Both the position numbers and the translations under genes were made by a program. A model generated the notes under the pieces. The model was not told where the DNA came from, searched no databases, and worked only from the letters and a program-made list of their open reading frames with translations. 64,000 nucleotides of DNA, from the NCBI GenBank assembly GCA_019426215.1, contig CM033393.1, positions 48,858,645-48,922,644 of the forward strand, given 5' to 3'. Shown one piece after another: positions 32,568 to 45,500 of this stretch. The stretch comes from Buddleja alternifolia. Taxonomy: Eukaryota > Streptophyta > Magnoliopsida > Lamiales > Scrophulariaceae. The stretch's first letter is position 1. The number at the start of each line of letters is the position of its first letter.

Positions 32568-35500
32568 TTAACGTCTTGGTCTAACTTTGTATCGCTTGGG
32601 CATTTCAGCTCGGATAGCTTCAGTTAGATTATCTTCCAGAGTCATCATTGCTTCATGATCTTTGTTGATTATGAGCTTATTTTCTTCTTTCTGTCTCTTC
32701 TTGAAAGCAGTAAAGTGATTGTCCCAATCAGTTGAGTCAATACCAATATACCTTAGGCAAATTTTGAAAGATTGGATGAAGTCAGTCAACTTCCTTTCTT
32801 TAGCTAAGATTCTTGGATCTGTAGGTTCTGGAATAGATGTTCTTTGAAGAGGGATGTCAAACTGTTCAAGCAGTGCCCGAGAAGGTATTGGTAGATTTGG
32901 ATACAGTGCTTGTGGGGTTTCTCTTAGCGTTCTACTAGACGCTCCAGCAGAAGCACTTACCCCAGAAGCAGTTATCCAAGAGTGGAGATTTAACGCAGAA
33001 GGAGAAGGAAAAACTTGACGCTTAGGAGACGGAGGCTCTTGAGCTCTTGAACTAGACGCTTTCCTCCTTTCTTCTTCTTTTTCCCCTTTCTTCTTCTTTT
33101 CCCCCCTTATTTCCATCATCAGACTTTAGAAAATGATCTGTGAGTAAAATGACCTGATGAGCAATCTGAGACATAGAATCTGTGATGTCGTCCAGACGCT
33201 TGTCGAATCGTTCCTGCAGGGCGAGGAGCTTGGCGCTGGTAGCATCATTCAGAGAAGTCTCAAGGGTTTCAAGGGACTTTTCAAGCTCTTCTTTCATGGC
33301 AAGTTGGTTTGCTTGAGTGGCATCATGCATTTCATAAAAGTCTTGTTTGCACTCACCAACAGCCGCTTGAGCTGAACTACGCATATGAGCAATCTAAGCG
33401 CTCATAACGTGAGTCTCAATTTTTGCCAAATCGTCTTTAACCCAGTGGAGAGATTCTTCATTCTGAGTAGCATGGACACTGATATTCTCCAAAACGGATT
33501 TGAGCAAAGGACCGAAAGATTGACTCTCACCTAGACGAACCGCTTGAGGAGCCGGTCGCTTAAACCTGGATGAGTGTTTGAGAGAGTCAATAGGAACTTG
33601 ATATGCGGGATCAAAGATAGTACCTCGTATGTCAAGAGAAATATCCTCAGCAATATCATCAGCAACGGGTTCAAGAGCGTTAGGAAGATCCTCTGGTGGA
33701 GACGCTTGAACGGGTTCTTCAGCAGACGCTGGAATACTTGTGACTTCAGACGTGAACGCTTCAACTGACTTAGCAGGCGCTTCCTCAAGCGCTGACTCAG
33801 GTTGACGAAAGTCATCGAATTGGAAGTTCCAATTTGCGAAATCGGCATAAGAAGTGGACGCAGCTTTCAAAAGTTCCGTGAGTCTGGTTCTAGTCATACA
33901 AGTACTGGAAATGAATGTGCGAAGGGGACTATCAATGGCCCTGATGTGCATTGGACCAATGATATCTAGCACATGATTCGGAAAGACTTTGGACGGCGCT
34001 TGACAGATGGAAAAGATTGAATCTGGGCAGTAATGTCTGGAAAATCCAATCAAGCAGTCAGAAGGAAGAGACTTGAGACGCTGATCCTCAGGCACGTAAG
34101 CAGCGTAGTACTCTTCTAAATATAGATAGATCGCTTGAGCTAGTCCCTGATTTCTTTCAAGCAGGGAGAGGACAAACTCATAATGATTGAGTACTTCTTT
34201 GCGGATAGAAGGGAGCAGGAGATATCCTTGAAAAGAGTTGATGACGGAGCCGTTCCATTGTCGGAGATTGGCAGTGAAGATTTTGTCGAACAGAGATAAA
34301 GGAGTCATAATCTTCACCATCAAATTGAAATTATCCTCGCAGTGGCTCGGAGCGAAATTCAAGCATGATACAAAAGAGGTACCACTGGAAGATGTTTGAG
34401 CATTGAAAAGTAGAGGAGTATTGGACAATCGGTAAAGCTCTTGACGCAGACACTGCTCAATTTGATGTCTAACGAGTGGGAGCTTTAGAACAGGTCCAAC
34501 TCTCTGTTAACGCTGCTTTAGGCAATACTTGGCGAACTGACGCTTCTTGTCATCCATGCCTATGCCAAATAAATAGGGAGCTTGGACTAACTCTGAGAAT
34601 GTATATTTGTTTCCCACATACGCTTCAACCCAGTTAACTTCATTCATGCAGTAATCTGTTCCAGCATTGACCATAGCGCGAATGCCTTCATGATGAATAT
34701 CTCTGATAGATTCAAAGCGATATCTATCAGTCTGATAGTTGGCATTCCAGACGCTGTCAAAATATGCATCAGTTTCAGTCTGGATCAAATCCGTGAGAGA
34801 TTCTAGACGCTCACCGACATGAACTGCTTTATTTTTCCATAAGCGGAGTGGATTGACCAGGGCTAGGTTTTCAGGACTATTCGCAATATGAGGAAAGTGA
34901 GTGTAACCTTCTCGGTTCAATACTGCCTCTGATGGATTGAGAAAGCTAGGGCGAAGAGGCTCGTATACACGAATATTATAGTCTCTGAGAGCAAAACCTG
35001 TACTCTTGTTGTGGCCATAGTCTAAGTAATATGCCAGATCCACATCACATCTAGGAGTTCGACCTCCTTGTCTGTCTTGTTGAAGAATGAGAGAGAATGG
35101 TATTTGACCAGGAGTTTTTCCCAGTTCAATGGCTCTATAATACTTTATCTCAATTTCTGTTAGTGCAGCGTTAAACACTGTATCCCTGATTTGACGGTCA
35201 GAATCAATCAACAGGGCAATGTCATTCTCAGCAGCAATGTATCTTTCTTCATTGTATCCTGAAGGAATGAAATCTTCTTCGAGCGTTGGGGGCATATAGT
35301 TGATTGAATGATCAATTGTCTTCAGCGTGTCGAGTTTGAAGAAGTGCTTAGGCGCTGGAACGTCTTCAGCAACGCTCTGACCTTCTGAGCGTGCCTCTGT
35401 TATAGCTGGAACAAGGATTGATGTCTGAACCTCTTTAGTAGCAGGTTCCTCAGCATCAATTGCAGCAACTTCTGCGGCAACATCTTTAGCAATAGCCACA

Positions 35501-36678
35501 ACTTCTGTCATCTCAACATCTAGGAGGACATCTGTTGATGCTTCAGCAGCGGCTGGAACTATAGCTGTAATACAAGAACTATCCTCTATAAGAGCAGGAT
35601 CTTTTACAGATGTAGGAATAGAAATGTTGTGGGAAGAAATAAACTTATCCTGAGAACTTGTCTTAACAGCAATACTTTGAGCGCTTGGCTCAACAGCAAC
35701 TTGAGCGCTTGGCTCAACAGTCTCAGGCTCTTCAGGAACAGGAGCAACTCGACGCTTGCTAGTCCTGGAATGCACGTTGACTCCTTCAACGAGCTTAAGC
35801 GGTGGAGCGGGAGGATCAACAGCTGGTTTTTCAAAGTCTATTTGTTTGATGATCCCTTCCAGCTTCCTCCTCTTGAGAGGTAACTTGTCCTCAGCATCTT
35901 CATCGGTTTCCTCATCATCCTTTTGAGGAGAAGGGACAAATTGAGTCTTGGGCTTTCTGGGAGCCCTCTTCTTTGTTGCAGCCGAACGCTTCATGGCTTC
36001 TTCTGGCACTGGACGCTCCGCTTCCTCATCGGACGCTTGACGTACTTCCAGACGCTCAGATAGTGGTTTAGCAGCACCACCAATTTTGGGAGGATTGAAG
36101 AGATTATTCAGAATCCTTCTTCCCAACAACTTGGTCTTATTCAACGGGAGACCAGACGAGTATACACACTGTGATTTGTACAGCAGGTCACTTAGAACAA
36201 GCCCATAAGGTTTATTTGAGACGCTTAAACAGTCCCGAAACCTTCCAAAAATGTACTCACTCCAGTTGATCTTGATGTTGAGGAGTATAATAGTCATCAT
36301 CTGAAATTGTACCGGGTTCACCTTATCAAAGGTTCCCACTCGGCATTCAATGATCTTGCTGCAGAAATCAGCCAACAGTCGGTATTTGGATACCAGTTCT
36401 TTCTTTTCAAAGTATTGAGTGTAGGGTACACCGTCGTACGCACTCATGGTTGTCCATGCTTCCTTGATTTGTTTTAAAGTAACACAATCCAATGCCTCGC
36501 CCTCATTTGGAAGATTGAAGTTCTCGGCAATGGAGGCAGCAGACAAAATAAATTCCTTGGGAGGCTCCTTCTTGGATAAAGGAATTAGACAAGAGATAGA
36601 CTTCTTGTCCTCTGAAAGTTTAGCAGTCTTCCAAAAGGTGTCGACTTCAGTCGGAAACAGATAGGAGTATTGGGTCAA
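32568..36678 (-). pseudogene. Envelope-like ORF of the SIRE-type element, interrupted
   Basis: One frame can be followed for about 1,200 codons from 36678 down to 33052, with in-frame stops at 34507-34509 (TAA) and 33394-33396 (TAG). A frame change in a Lys/Glu-rich, purine-rich tract near 33052-33119 leads to the final piece ending at 32568. It has an N-terminal globular part (YLFPTEVDTFWKTA), long acidic Ala/Val/Glu/Pro-rich repeats, and a late Gln/Leu coiled-coil stretch. The frame begins without an ATG. Such proteins in SIRE elements are called envelope-like on structural grounds; no function is proven. Confidence 0.7.
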
Positions 36679-36690
36679 GAAAGGTTTCTC

Positions 36691-38208
36691 GAGTTAGTTA
36701 TCATAATGGTGTTTCTAAGTTTAAATTATTAAATAAGTTAAGACTATATTTTAAAATTCAATAGGGTAAGATAGGTACTTTACTCCAAATCCAATATAAA
36801 TCTTCGTTAATGAAGCAACCGGATTTATGAAGCAACCCTCTTACATGAGAATTTTAAAATAGAATGCTTAACTCGTTCAATAATAAAAATTTGGTAACAC
36901 TGTTCATTTTATATATATTTGCCACTTTTATAAAAATGTTAAAAACTATGAGGACCAATTTGTAATATCTTTAGAAAAGGCTGGACCATTGGGCAATTAG
37001 AGAAAAGTGGCCTGGAGCTATACTCCAGGTGCCACCAAGAATGACCCGATAGACTCGGGATCATAATCGTAACTCGAGACCAAGTGATCACTATTTTATC
37101 CATTTCCACATGCACAGTTGTCTCCTCATCCGAACCATGCATATATTCTTAGTTCATAATTCATTCCCGATTTAGCCATCTTATCATCCACTTGATTAGC
37201 TTAAGCGAATTCGTATTTCAAGAGCACTCAAAACTGATATACTTTGCTCATACTACTGAGCCACCACGTCATGTATTTAAGTCAGATGTTCTATCGACTA
37301 TCGCAAATAAGTTCATATTTAAAGCATTGGAGACCAATAAACGTTTTGCCCCGCCAATGAGTTATCACCCCATATTGATAATGGTCAAATCTAGTAGTAA
37401 ACTAGTAATAAGTGATCTCTTCGTTTGGTTGAAAATTAGAACACTTATTTTAGTGTAAATTAATAGTTTTCATTCCGTACCACTTTGTCTGAATAAGCAT
37501 TCAAATGGATCGTACGTTGATGAATGATACATGGTAATATGAACATTATATTCTATGATTTTATCATATACATATCTAATATTTGTAGTTTTGTACACAC
37601 GTCAAGGATAATATCCGAATCTCGGAAATCATGTTTCAATCTTCATTTAAACCTAGAGACGGCATAATTTACAATGATAATTAGCACATAACAATATCTT
37701 CTAACAAACGAGATTGAAACCAATCAAAGGAAGAAAATGATCTCTGTATTTATTACCAAAATGTCTACATCCAAATACCAAGCATTCATGGATGTCAAAG
37801 TCATCTGGAAGAAAAATTTAAACCAGACAAACTACCTCAAAAAACCAAGAAAAAATCTGTTATTGTGTCAATACCAAAACCATCATTCGAAAACAATTAT
37901 AAACTCGACGAAGACACAAAAAAATATCAACACGATGTAGTTATACTTCTTCCTCTTCTCTTTGACAATCTAAAATCAAGAAAGAAGAGAGAACAGACAA
38001 TACCCTCTAAGAAATCAAGTCAAAACCACTAGACTTGTAAGAGCACACCATGCAACAAGGCAGCAGGTTATCTAATTCTACCCTCCACTATATATTTATA
38101 TTTGCAAATTAGAGACTTGCAAATGCCACTCTCATATTCACACCACTCGTATTATTCTCCTAAAATTACTCTAAACTGTCAGAAACACGATGAGAAGTTA
38201 TTTAACGC
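36691..38208. other. Spacer and 3' UTR of the calmodulin-binding gene
   Basis: AT-rich, no recognisable gene or repeat. The 88-codon open frame at 37192-37458 has no domain and is unlikely to be a gene. The right end is probably the 3' UTR of the minus-strand gene ending at 38209. Confidence 0.5.
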
Positions 38209-40029
38209 TCAATTGACAGGCTGCACAGAAGGTTTACTACTCTCTTGGAGGGAGATAACTGTTTCGAAAGCTCCCACCAGAGCTTTCACTTTACTTTTCC
38301 TGCTTTCCACGAGTTTACTTGCTGTCTCTTCAATCACATTGTTGAATAAACCTTGAGCATCTTTCTTACCCTGCACATCTTGATGCTTTAAAACAATTTT
38401 TTCAGAAGAAAGCTCTGCACCAGTTGCATCATCATTGACTTCAGCTTTTTTCAATGTTCTCCTCCTTAAATCGCCCTTGACCTCTTCTGATTGGGCTCTT
38501 GCCCTTCTAAATCTGAGTCTCCTCGGGGTGTTATTTTCAGACCGAAGGTCCACTACCTTCCCACTCCTAAACTTTAACTTCACGGGAGAGGAATTTTTTG
38601 CTTCAGAGACAACCACCCTACTCTTTCTCAGAGTCTTGTTGTGATTATCTTTTACGGGTTGCACCTTCTTTTTTACGGGTTGTACCTTGACAATCTCCAT
38701 AGCCTCCTTATTGTCCAAGATAGTTTTTTCATCCACTTCGCTAACACTGTACTCTGTTTCTTCATCGTCTTCTACGTAAGACGACAAAGAAGAAGACTTT
38801 GAATGAGACGACAACATGGATGAGGATGGAGAAGGAAATGATGGAATGGTGTGTTCAGCAGGGGTGGACTCCAATAGATTGTTCTCTGTTTCAGTCTTGA
38901 TAACATGCAAGGTTTTCACTGAGACCTTCTCATTGTTGGATGTTTCGGTCTCAACCCTCTTCCTATTTTGATTCTTCAGAGGAGACAATATTTTCAAGTT
39001 TCCAACTTTTCTTGATTTAATGGATGCCATCTTAACAGGAAGTTTAGGCAACAAAGTAGCAGACGGAGGAGGTGTCAATGCTTTCTTTGTGTATGCTTTG
39101 GGTTCTGTCGTCTTTCGGCCTATTCCCACATCACTGTTTCTTCTCGCTTTTTCACGTATACCATCTGGACTAGTAGAAGACAATGTTGGTTTAACAACGT
39201 TAATTGGTTTTGACTTTACAGAAAAAGAAAACTCATAACCTGTCTTTTTCTCAGTGCCTGACATTTTATTATCAGTAGAGGAACCTTGTTTTACTGGAAC
39301 TTCCACTTTTTTAGATGGGAACAAAACTCTCTTGATAATTTCAGGGGGATCTAGTGAAGGAGATTTCTTAGCTGGTGAAGGCTTGTACTTTGGGAAATGA
39401 GTCTTATTACCGGATGAATCGTTTTGCCTTCCGTTGTCCAACGATTTTTTGGGTTTTGGCAAATGGGATTTGGTATTAGGTAAACGGGTTTTGATATCTG
39501 TTAAAGGGTTGTGCTTGACAATCTTTTCCTTATCCGAGGATGTTCTCGGTTTTGGTGAAAAGGATTTGGTATCAGGAGAAGACTTTGGGTCAGATAAATG
39601 GTTGTTGGCTAGTACTGAAGGCTTGTGCTTGACAATCTTTTCCTTCTTTTGTTCACCTGAGACTATGATCTGCACAGGACTTTCGTTATGCAAAGGTTTG
39701 GCAGTTTTTTTCCGTAGAGGCTTCCATGGCTTCTCCTGAAATGCATGTTCTCTTCCATATTTACAGAAATCATGGCAAGAACCAGTAGAAGCTCTGAGAT
39801 AATGGGGAACCTTTTTTGGGCTATTGTTTGCAGAATTTGATATTTCTGTAGAATTTCTCATTGAACTATCTCCAACATGATAGGAACCGATGGATGCTCT
39901 GAGATGATGGGCTCGAGTTCGTCCATTACTTAGTTTTCCCGAATTTCCAGATTTGTTTTTTCTTATGTTTCCATCATCCAATTGATTGTCTTCAGGAGTA
40001 ACCAGTGGATCGATACTTCCTTCAGCCAT
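38209..40029 (-). CDS. Plant calmodulin-binding domain protein
   Basis: A single coding exon of 606 residues starting MAEGSIDPLVTPED at ATG 40027-40029; the open frame upstream lacks ATG and crosses a likely 5' UTR acceptor (CTTTTCAG, exon from 40068). The N-terminal third has two related motifs, HHLRASIGSYH and HYLRASTGSCHDFCKYG, typical of this family. The middle is Lys/Ser/Pro-rich with an internal repeat built on KEKIVKH and low-complexity Ser and acidic runs, so likely disordered. The C-terminal 110 residues hold the plant CaM-binding domain: KLKFRSGKVVDLR, PRRLRFRRAR, VLKHQDVQGKKDAQGLFNNV and KSKVKALVGAFETVISLQ, a basic amphipathic calmodulin site. It is probably a nuclear or cytoskeletal calcium-signalling protein; a specific role is unknown. 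Confidence 0.9.
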   Translation of the reverse strand: MAEGSIDPLVTPEDNQLDDGNIRKNKSGNSGKLSNGRTRAHHLRASIGSYHVGDSSMRNSTEISNSANNSPKKVPHYLRASTGSCHDFCKYGREHAFQEKPWKPLRKKTAKPLHNESPVQIIVSGEQKKEKIVKHKPSVLANNHLSDPKSSPDTKSFSPKPRTSSDKEKIVKHNPLTDIKTRLPNTKSHLPKPKKSLDNGRQNDSSGNKTHFPKYKPSPAKKSPSLDPPEIIKRVLFPSKKVEVPVKQGSSTDNKMSGTEKKTGYEFSFSVKSKPINVVKPTLSSTSPDGIREKARRNSDVGIGRKTTEPKAYTKKALTPPPSATLLPKLPVKMASIKSRKVGNLKILSPLKNQNRKRVETETSNNEKVSVKTLHVIKTETENNLLESTPAEHTIPSFPSPSSSMLSSHSKSSSLSSYVEDDEETEYSVSEVDEKTILDNKEAMEIVKVQPVKKKVQPVKDNHNKTLRKSRVVVSEAKNSSPVKLKFRSGKVVDLRSENNTPRRLRFRRARAQSEEVKGDLRRRTLKKAEVNDDATGAELSSEKIVLKHQDVQGKKDAQGLFNNVIEETASKLVESRKSKVKALVGAFETVISLQESSKPSVQPVN

Positions 40030-41268
40030 GAAATTGGGAAATGAAAGAAAATTGGAAAACCCAAAATCCTGAAAAGAAAAGCTACATACAACTAAGTAAA
40101 TATAACTGTGCAAAAGAAACTGATAAAAAAAATATAAGAAACAAACAATTCGAAGAAAACAAATTTGTTTCCTGAGGTTACTTTAATTTAAACATATGAA
40201 AACACAACCCTCTACATCCAAATTAAAGTTAATTATGACGGAAAAAGAATGCAAAATGCAAAAAGGATCCATGCCCAATGTGCTTTTCGGGCAATATGTC
40301 TTTAAAGCACTGGAATATGACTACATGGACATTGCACTCTTTGGCCTTTCCAAAAAAGCAAATTCAAATAGCTCAATTATATGCACTAAACAATCTGCAC
40401 GAATTTTAGCTCCATACGATATGATGATTTTGGCAACACACATCAAAGAGATAGAGAGATCATAACAGATTTATTGGCAGTATACAGAAAACATAAAATG
40501 GTGAAAGAAACACGATTATTATAAACACGAGTTCAAATATACGTCTCCACTCCATTTGAAAGAAATAGCCAACTACTGACATATGTTACTGTTAGATGTC
40601 TATTGGTAATAAAATTATCCTTCACTACCTCTCATACAAAAGCATTCACGAAACCATTCAATATTTAATCATCGTGAATCAGTCAATTATAATTCAGGCA
40701 CTTCTCGACTTTATCGAATCCAATCAATCGCGAAACAAAAATAAATGTCAAAACACCTTATGAAGACCATGTTTGGATCCATAATCCATACCTTTTTCCC
40801 AAGAAACCAAAGGTGAAATTTCATGAGGAACCAATTTTACAAAAAGCCTAAAGCATAAAATCAACAACAAACATAACTTATAACATATATATATATATGT
40901 ATATATATATATAAACTAGTCAACCAAACAACCACAGAATCATCATAAATCAAATAAACGAAAACACATAATAACGTAGAATTGATACAAAATGAATACC
41001 AGCTTTTTGAATGCAGCAATAAGAGACGACTTTTCAACAAACTCAAATCATAGAAGAATGAATTACAGATTAACCCTAAATTTATATATATTTATACACA
41101 ATAAAAAGGCGGAATTGAATGGTGCATTTAATGAGGGAGCAATAAAGATACGCGTACGCCTACGTACCTTCCCCCCTTCCTTATTTCTGAAGCTCCCTCT
41201 TTAACTGCTTTATGGAAAAGCGTTAAGAAAAAACAATAATCGAATGAGGGATATTCAAGAAACAGGAT
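40030..41268. other. 5' UTR, likely intron and promoter-proximal region of the calmodulin-binding gene
   Basis: On the minus strand a donor candidate GGGAAG|GTACGTA (exon end at 41168) and the acceptor at 40068/40069 would define a 5' UTR intron of about 1.1 kb. A palindromic TATATA-rich microsatellite lies at about 40887-40912. No coding sequence. The copia element at 41269 interrupts the region upstream of the presumed first exon. Confidence 0.55.
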
Positions 41269-41486
41269 TGTTGAAGCCCAACAAGATATTGGGCCTACAA
41301 GCTTCAAGTCCAGTCCAACCCATTCTACAATGGGCCAATAACCTAGGGACTATTATGTAATTATTAGACTAGGTTTTTATATATCAGTTGTGTATTTGTG
41401 TATAAATATGTATCTTTCAAAGCAGACATTCTTCCCGTTTGTATTCTTATTGTTTGTATTTGAGCATAAACTTCCTAATTTTAGCA
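41269..41486 (+). repeat. 5' LTR
   Basis: 218 bp, from TGTTGAAGCCCAACAAG to CCTAATTTTAGCA. It contains short inverted words (AAGCCCAAC ... ATTGGGCCT; AACCCATTC ... AATGGGCC) and a TATA-like run TTTTTATATATCAG at about 41374-41387 that could serve as the element's promoter. It lacks 12 bases present in the 3' LTR. Confidence 0.95.
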
Positions 41487-41500
41487 TGGCATCAAGAGCC
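41487..41500 (+). other. Primer-binding site
   Basis: TGGCATCAAGAGCC directly follows the 5' LTR. It is a variant of the TGGTATCAGAGC site used by most plant copia elements, complementary to the 3' end of initiator tRNA-Met, so minus-strand DNA synthesis would start here. Confidence 0.8.
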
Positions 41501-41859
41501 TGAATCTTGAGGTTTTCTTTTCCAATCCTTCGATCGATCTTGGTGTTCTTTCACAGCCTTTGGCCGATTTTTTTTCCTTATCACTGATTCATAATTTTTT
41601 ATACCTCAAGTACACCATTTCCGCCGGATCTGCTACGGGTTGCGTCTGTTCTCTCTCATTTCGTCTTGAGCAGCAGCTCTGCGTTCCTTTTCGTCGGATT
41701 CGCTCATCTCACGGCCGGATTCGCTCGGGAGAGACCTTTTCGTCAAGTCTGCTCGATTCACGCCGTCTCTGTTCGTTTTTTCGCCGGATTCGGTCGTCAA
41801 TCGTCGGATCTACCTCGGGAGAGACGTTTTCCGCCGGATCTGTTTTTTATTATCGCCGT

Positions 41860-42295
41860 ACTGTTCACTACTGTTATTCGAGTGTGCACTGTTCACAACT
41901 GTTCATTCGAGCATTTCGAGTTCGAGCGTTCGAGCGCTTCATTCGAACGTGCACTGTTCACTACTGTTCATTCGAGCGTGCACTGTTCACTACTGTTCAT
42001 TCGAGCATTTCGAATTCGAGCGCTTCATTCGAGCGTACACTGTTCACGACATACTGTTCACTGCTGTTCATTCGAGCGTGCACTGTTCACTACTGTTCAT
42101 TCGAGCATTTCGAGTTCGAGTGTTCGAACGCTTCATTCGAGCGTACACTGTTCGCGGCATACTGTTCACTACTGCTCATTCGAACATACACTGTTCATTC
42201 GAGCACTCGATCGTGACTGTTCATTCGAGCACTCGAGCGCTTCATTCGAGTGTGCACTGTTCATTGTTCACGGCATTACTGTTCACTGCGCGGTT
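41860..42295 (+). repeat. Minisatellite-like repeats in the copia leader
   Basis: Irregular repeats built from CACTGTTCACTACTGTTCAT and CATTCGAGCATTTCGAG blocks (roughly 29- to 65-bp periods) fill the leader between primer-binding site and gag. Because the unit lacks stop codons, all three forward frames are open for 100-230 codons, with products made of YCSFERALFTTVHSS-type repeats. I regard these frames as by-products of the repeat, not genes. Confidence 0.85.
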
Positions 42296-42517
42296 CATTT
42301 GTGTGTGACGCGAATCTCCAACGTACTACGGATCCGATCTCTTACATACCGCTTCCGCTTCATCTCTTGATAATTTTTTCTGTATTTTTTTTATAACAAA
42401 AAATACAGTGGTAAATTGGCTTAATCTCTTCTTGTTGGGAGTCTATCTGTGTTATCGACTCATTGTGTGCTGTTTTTTTTCTGTTGTAAATTTGTGTTCG
42501 TCTCCTGCATAAACTAA

Positions 42518-45500
42518 ATGGCTGACAATACAAATAAGGATGTCACAGCTGTTACTGTTGTCTCTAATCTAGATGCTAGTAACCCCTTACATTTACATGC
42601 TTCTGATTCAACTAGCATGAATATTATCCCTTATGTGCTTACTGGTTGTGATAACTATGTTATTTGGAGTCGTGCTATGTCAATTGCATTAATGGGTAAA
42701 AATAAATTGGGATTTGTGTTGAACTCTGTGCCTTATCCCACTGATCCGATCATGAAAAATCAGTGGGACAGGTGCAATGCTGTTGTTCTCTCTTGGATTC
42801 TTAATTCTGTAAGTAAAGATATTTATTCTGGTTTGGTATTTGCAAGTAAAGCCTCTGATGTATGGTCTCGACTAAATTCCACTTATAATAAAGTTGATGG
42901 ATCTAAAATTTTTTCTATTCATCAAGAAATTTCTCAACTTCGTCAAGGTTCTGATCCTGTTTCTGTGTATTTTTCTAAATTAAGCATGTTGTGGGATGAG
43001 TATTCTGCTCTAATTGCTTGTCCTCCATGTACTTGTGATGCCTTTACCCATTCTCAGAAACATGAACAAAACCTCAAATTAATGCAGTTTCTTATGGGTC
43101 TAAACGAAAAATATTTTGCTGTTAGAAGTAACATTATGCTTCGTGTACCTTTACCTGATGTGATGAGTGCCTTCAACATTATTTCTCAAGAAGAATCTCA
43201 TCGATCTATATCTCACACGAGCACTATCAAGCATGCTTCTGCGTTCTCTAGTCAATTTTCTGACAAATCCAAAAACAAAGTTTCCACTAGACCTGGTTGT
43301 GAAAATTGTGGCATCACCGGTCACACGATTGAGCGGTGCTACCGCCTTATTGGTTTTCCGGACAATTACAAAGAAAAAAGGAAACCTGGACAGAACAAAA
43401 AATTTAACAAAAAATCAAATGTTGCTGTCTCTGAAGACTGTGATTCTCTCCAGGCTGATTCCTCAAATGTCGGTTTTACCCCCGAGCAACATAATCAGAT
43501 TTTGAAACTCGTGAGTATACAAAAGGAGTCAGGTGGTAACACAGCCAGTATGGCAGGTATATCATCCAACTCCTCTTTTGTCTGTCAAACTCCAAATGGT
43601 TGGATCGTTGATTCTGGGGCTACAGACCATATGGTCTCCTCCACCAAATATTTAACTGATGTTACATGTGTGGAACAACAAAATATCTTGATAAATCTTC
43701 CAAATGGAAATCATGCTAAAGTTACTCACATTGGAAAATTTGCATTACTTCCTAACATTGTTCTTTTTAATGTCCTTGTTTGTCCTATTTTTTGTTATAA
43801 TCTAATGTCAGTCTCAAAACTAACTCAAGATAACTCTTGCAGTGTTAAATTCTCTAAAGATGTTTTTGTTATTCAGGATCTTCAGAGTGGAAAACTTTTG
43901 GGGACTGGTAAGCAAGATGGAGGGCTATACTTCTTCCATCGGCATACAGGTCCCCCCCATCTCTTTGCTAATACTATTGATACATTTGCTTGCTCGGGTG
44001 TTCTCTGGCATAAACGTTTGGGACACCCATCTGATGTTGTTTTGAAAGTTCTTAAACCCACCTTAAATATTCACGGTTCTATTGAAACACAGCCATGTGA
44101 TATCTGTCACAAGGCTAAACAAACTAGAGAGCCCTTTCCGTTAAGTAACCATAAAACCACATTACCTTTCGAACTTATTCATCTTGACTTATGGGGTCCT
44201 TATAAGGTTGATAGTCATGATGGTTTTAAATATTTTTTAACCATTGTTGATGATTTCTCACGAGCCACGTGGGTTTACTTACTTGTGTATAAATCTGATA
44301 CTGTTCCTGTTTTAAAAACTTTTTTCTCTATGATAAATAATCAATTCTCCAAAAATATTAAAACTGTTCGTTCTGATAATGGTACCGAATTTATCACTCA
44401 TGACCTTCGACAGTTTTTTCAAACTTTGGGTGTTAAACAGCAGTTTTCCTGTGTTGACACCCCTCAACAAAACGGGATAGTAGAGCGGAAACACCGTCAC
44501 TTATTAAATGTTGCACGTTCTCTAATGTTTCAGAGTAATTGTCCTATAGAGTATTGGTCTGAATGTATTTTAACTGCTGTGTTTCTTATAAATCGTACAC
44601 CTACATCGGTTCTTCATGGTAAGAGCCCCTTTGAAGTCCTCTTTGGGTTTGCACCTCAGTTTGATATTTTGCGTGCTTTTGGGTGTTTATGCTATGCTTC
44701 TATCTTTCATAACAAGGATAAATTTGAATCCAGAGCTCGCAAATGTGTTATGTTGGGCTATTCTGAAAATCGAAAAGCATATAAATTGCTTGATTTCGAA
44801 ACCCATGATATCATTATATCTCGTGATGTTCGATTTTACGAAACTATTTTTCCTTTTCACACTAATAATGTTGTTACTACAGGAGTGCATGATTTCCTTG
44901 ATGGGATGGTGGATGTGAATGCTTCTACAATGCCAGGTAGTTTAGTCGATGAGGATAATGCCGTATCCAAGGATAGTATCGACGTCCGTACTATGAGTGT
45001 ACCTCACACGAGTACTGAAAGTGTTAATACTACAACCATGGATTTGTTATTTCCAAATAATATGGAAAATGACATCGGAAATAACATGGGCACAAGAGCT
45101 GAGACTATACCTATTGTCACACCACCTCCTACCTATCAGGAAAGTTCCTCTCAAGTCCCTTGTGACACTTCATTTGACCCAGGTTGCGTTGAAGCTGAGT
45201 CAAATATTCCCTTACGCAAATCTGCACGTGTTACTAAATTACCATCTCATCTTCAAGATTATGACGTTTCTTACTCTAATTCTGCTTGTCTTTATCCTTT
45301 GTCTGCCTCTTTGTGCTATAGTGGTATTGGTCCTAAACATCGCTGTTTTGTCTCACATATTGATAAAATTAAGGAACCTACCTGTTTTTTTGATGCTATA
45401 AAAGATAAACGTTGGCAGAACGCCATGGATGTTGAAATGGCTGCGCTAAACAATAATAATACTTGGACTCTCACTGACCTTCCCAAAGGTAGAAAAGCTA

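Larger units (their letters stand above)
30803..36690 (-). mobile_element. SIRE-type copia retrotransposon, 5'-truncated, minus strand
   Basis: On the minus strand an envelope-like ORF (36678 to 32568) is followed by a purine tract (AAAAAGAGGGAAAT, about 32337-32350) and a 1.5-kb LTR that starts TGTTAGGAATTTC and ends CCAACA. This order, pol - envelope-like ORF - LTR, is that of the SIRE/Maximus copia lineage. Gag, pol and the other LTR are missing: sequence beyond about 36690 is unrelated. Whether the LTR was inserted into the viral copy or simply abuts it cannot be settled from one end; the five bases before the LTR are TTTTC. Confidence 0.75.

Noticed and set aside
41560..42370. Three overlapping frames of 119-234 codons in the copia leader
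   Set aside because: All are translations of the same stop-free minisatellite; composition changes with frame and no family matches.
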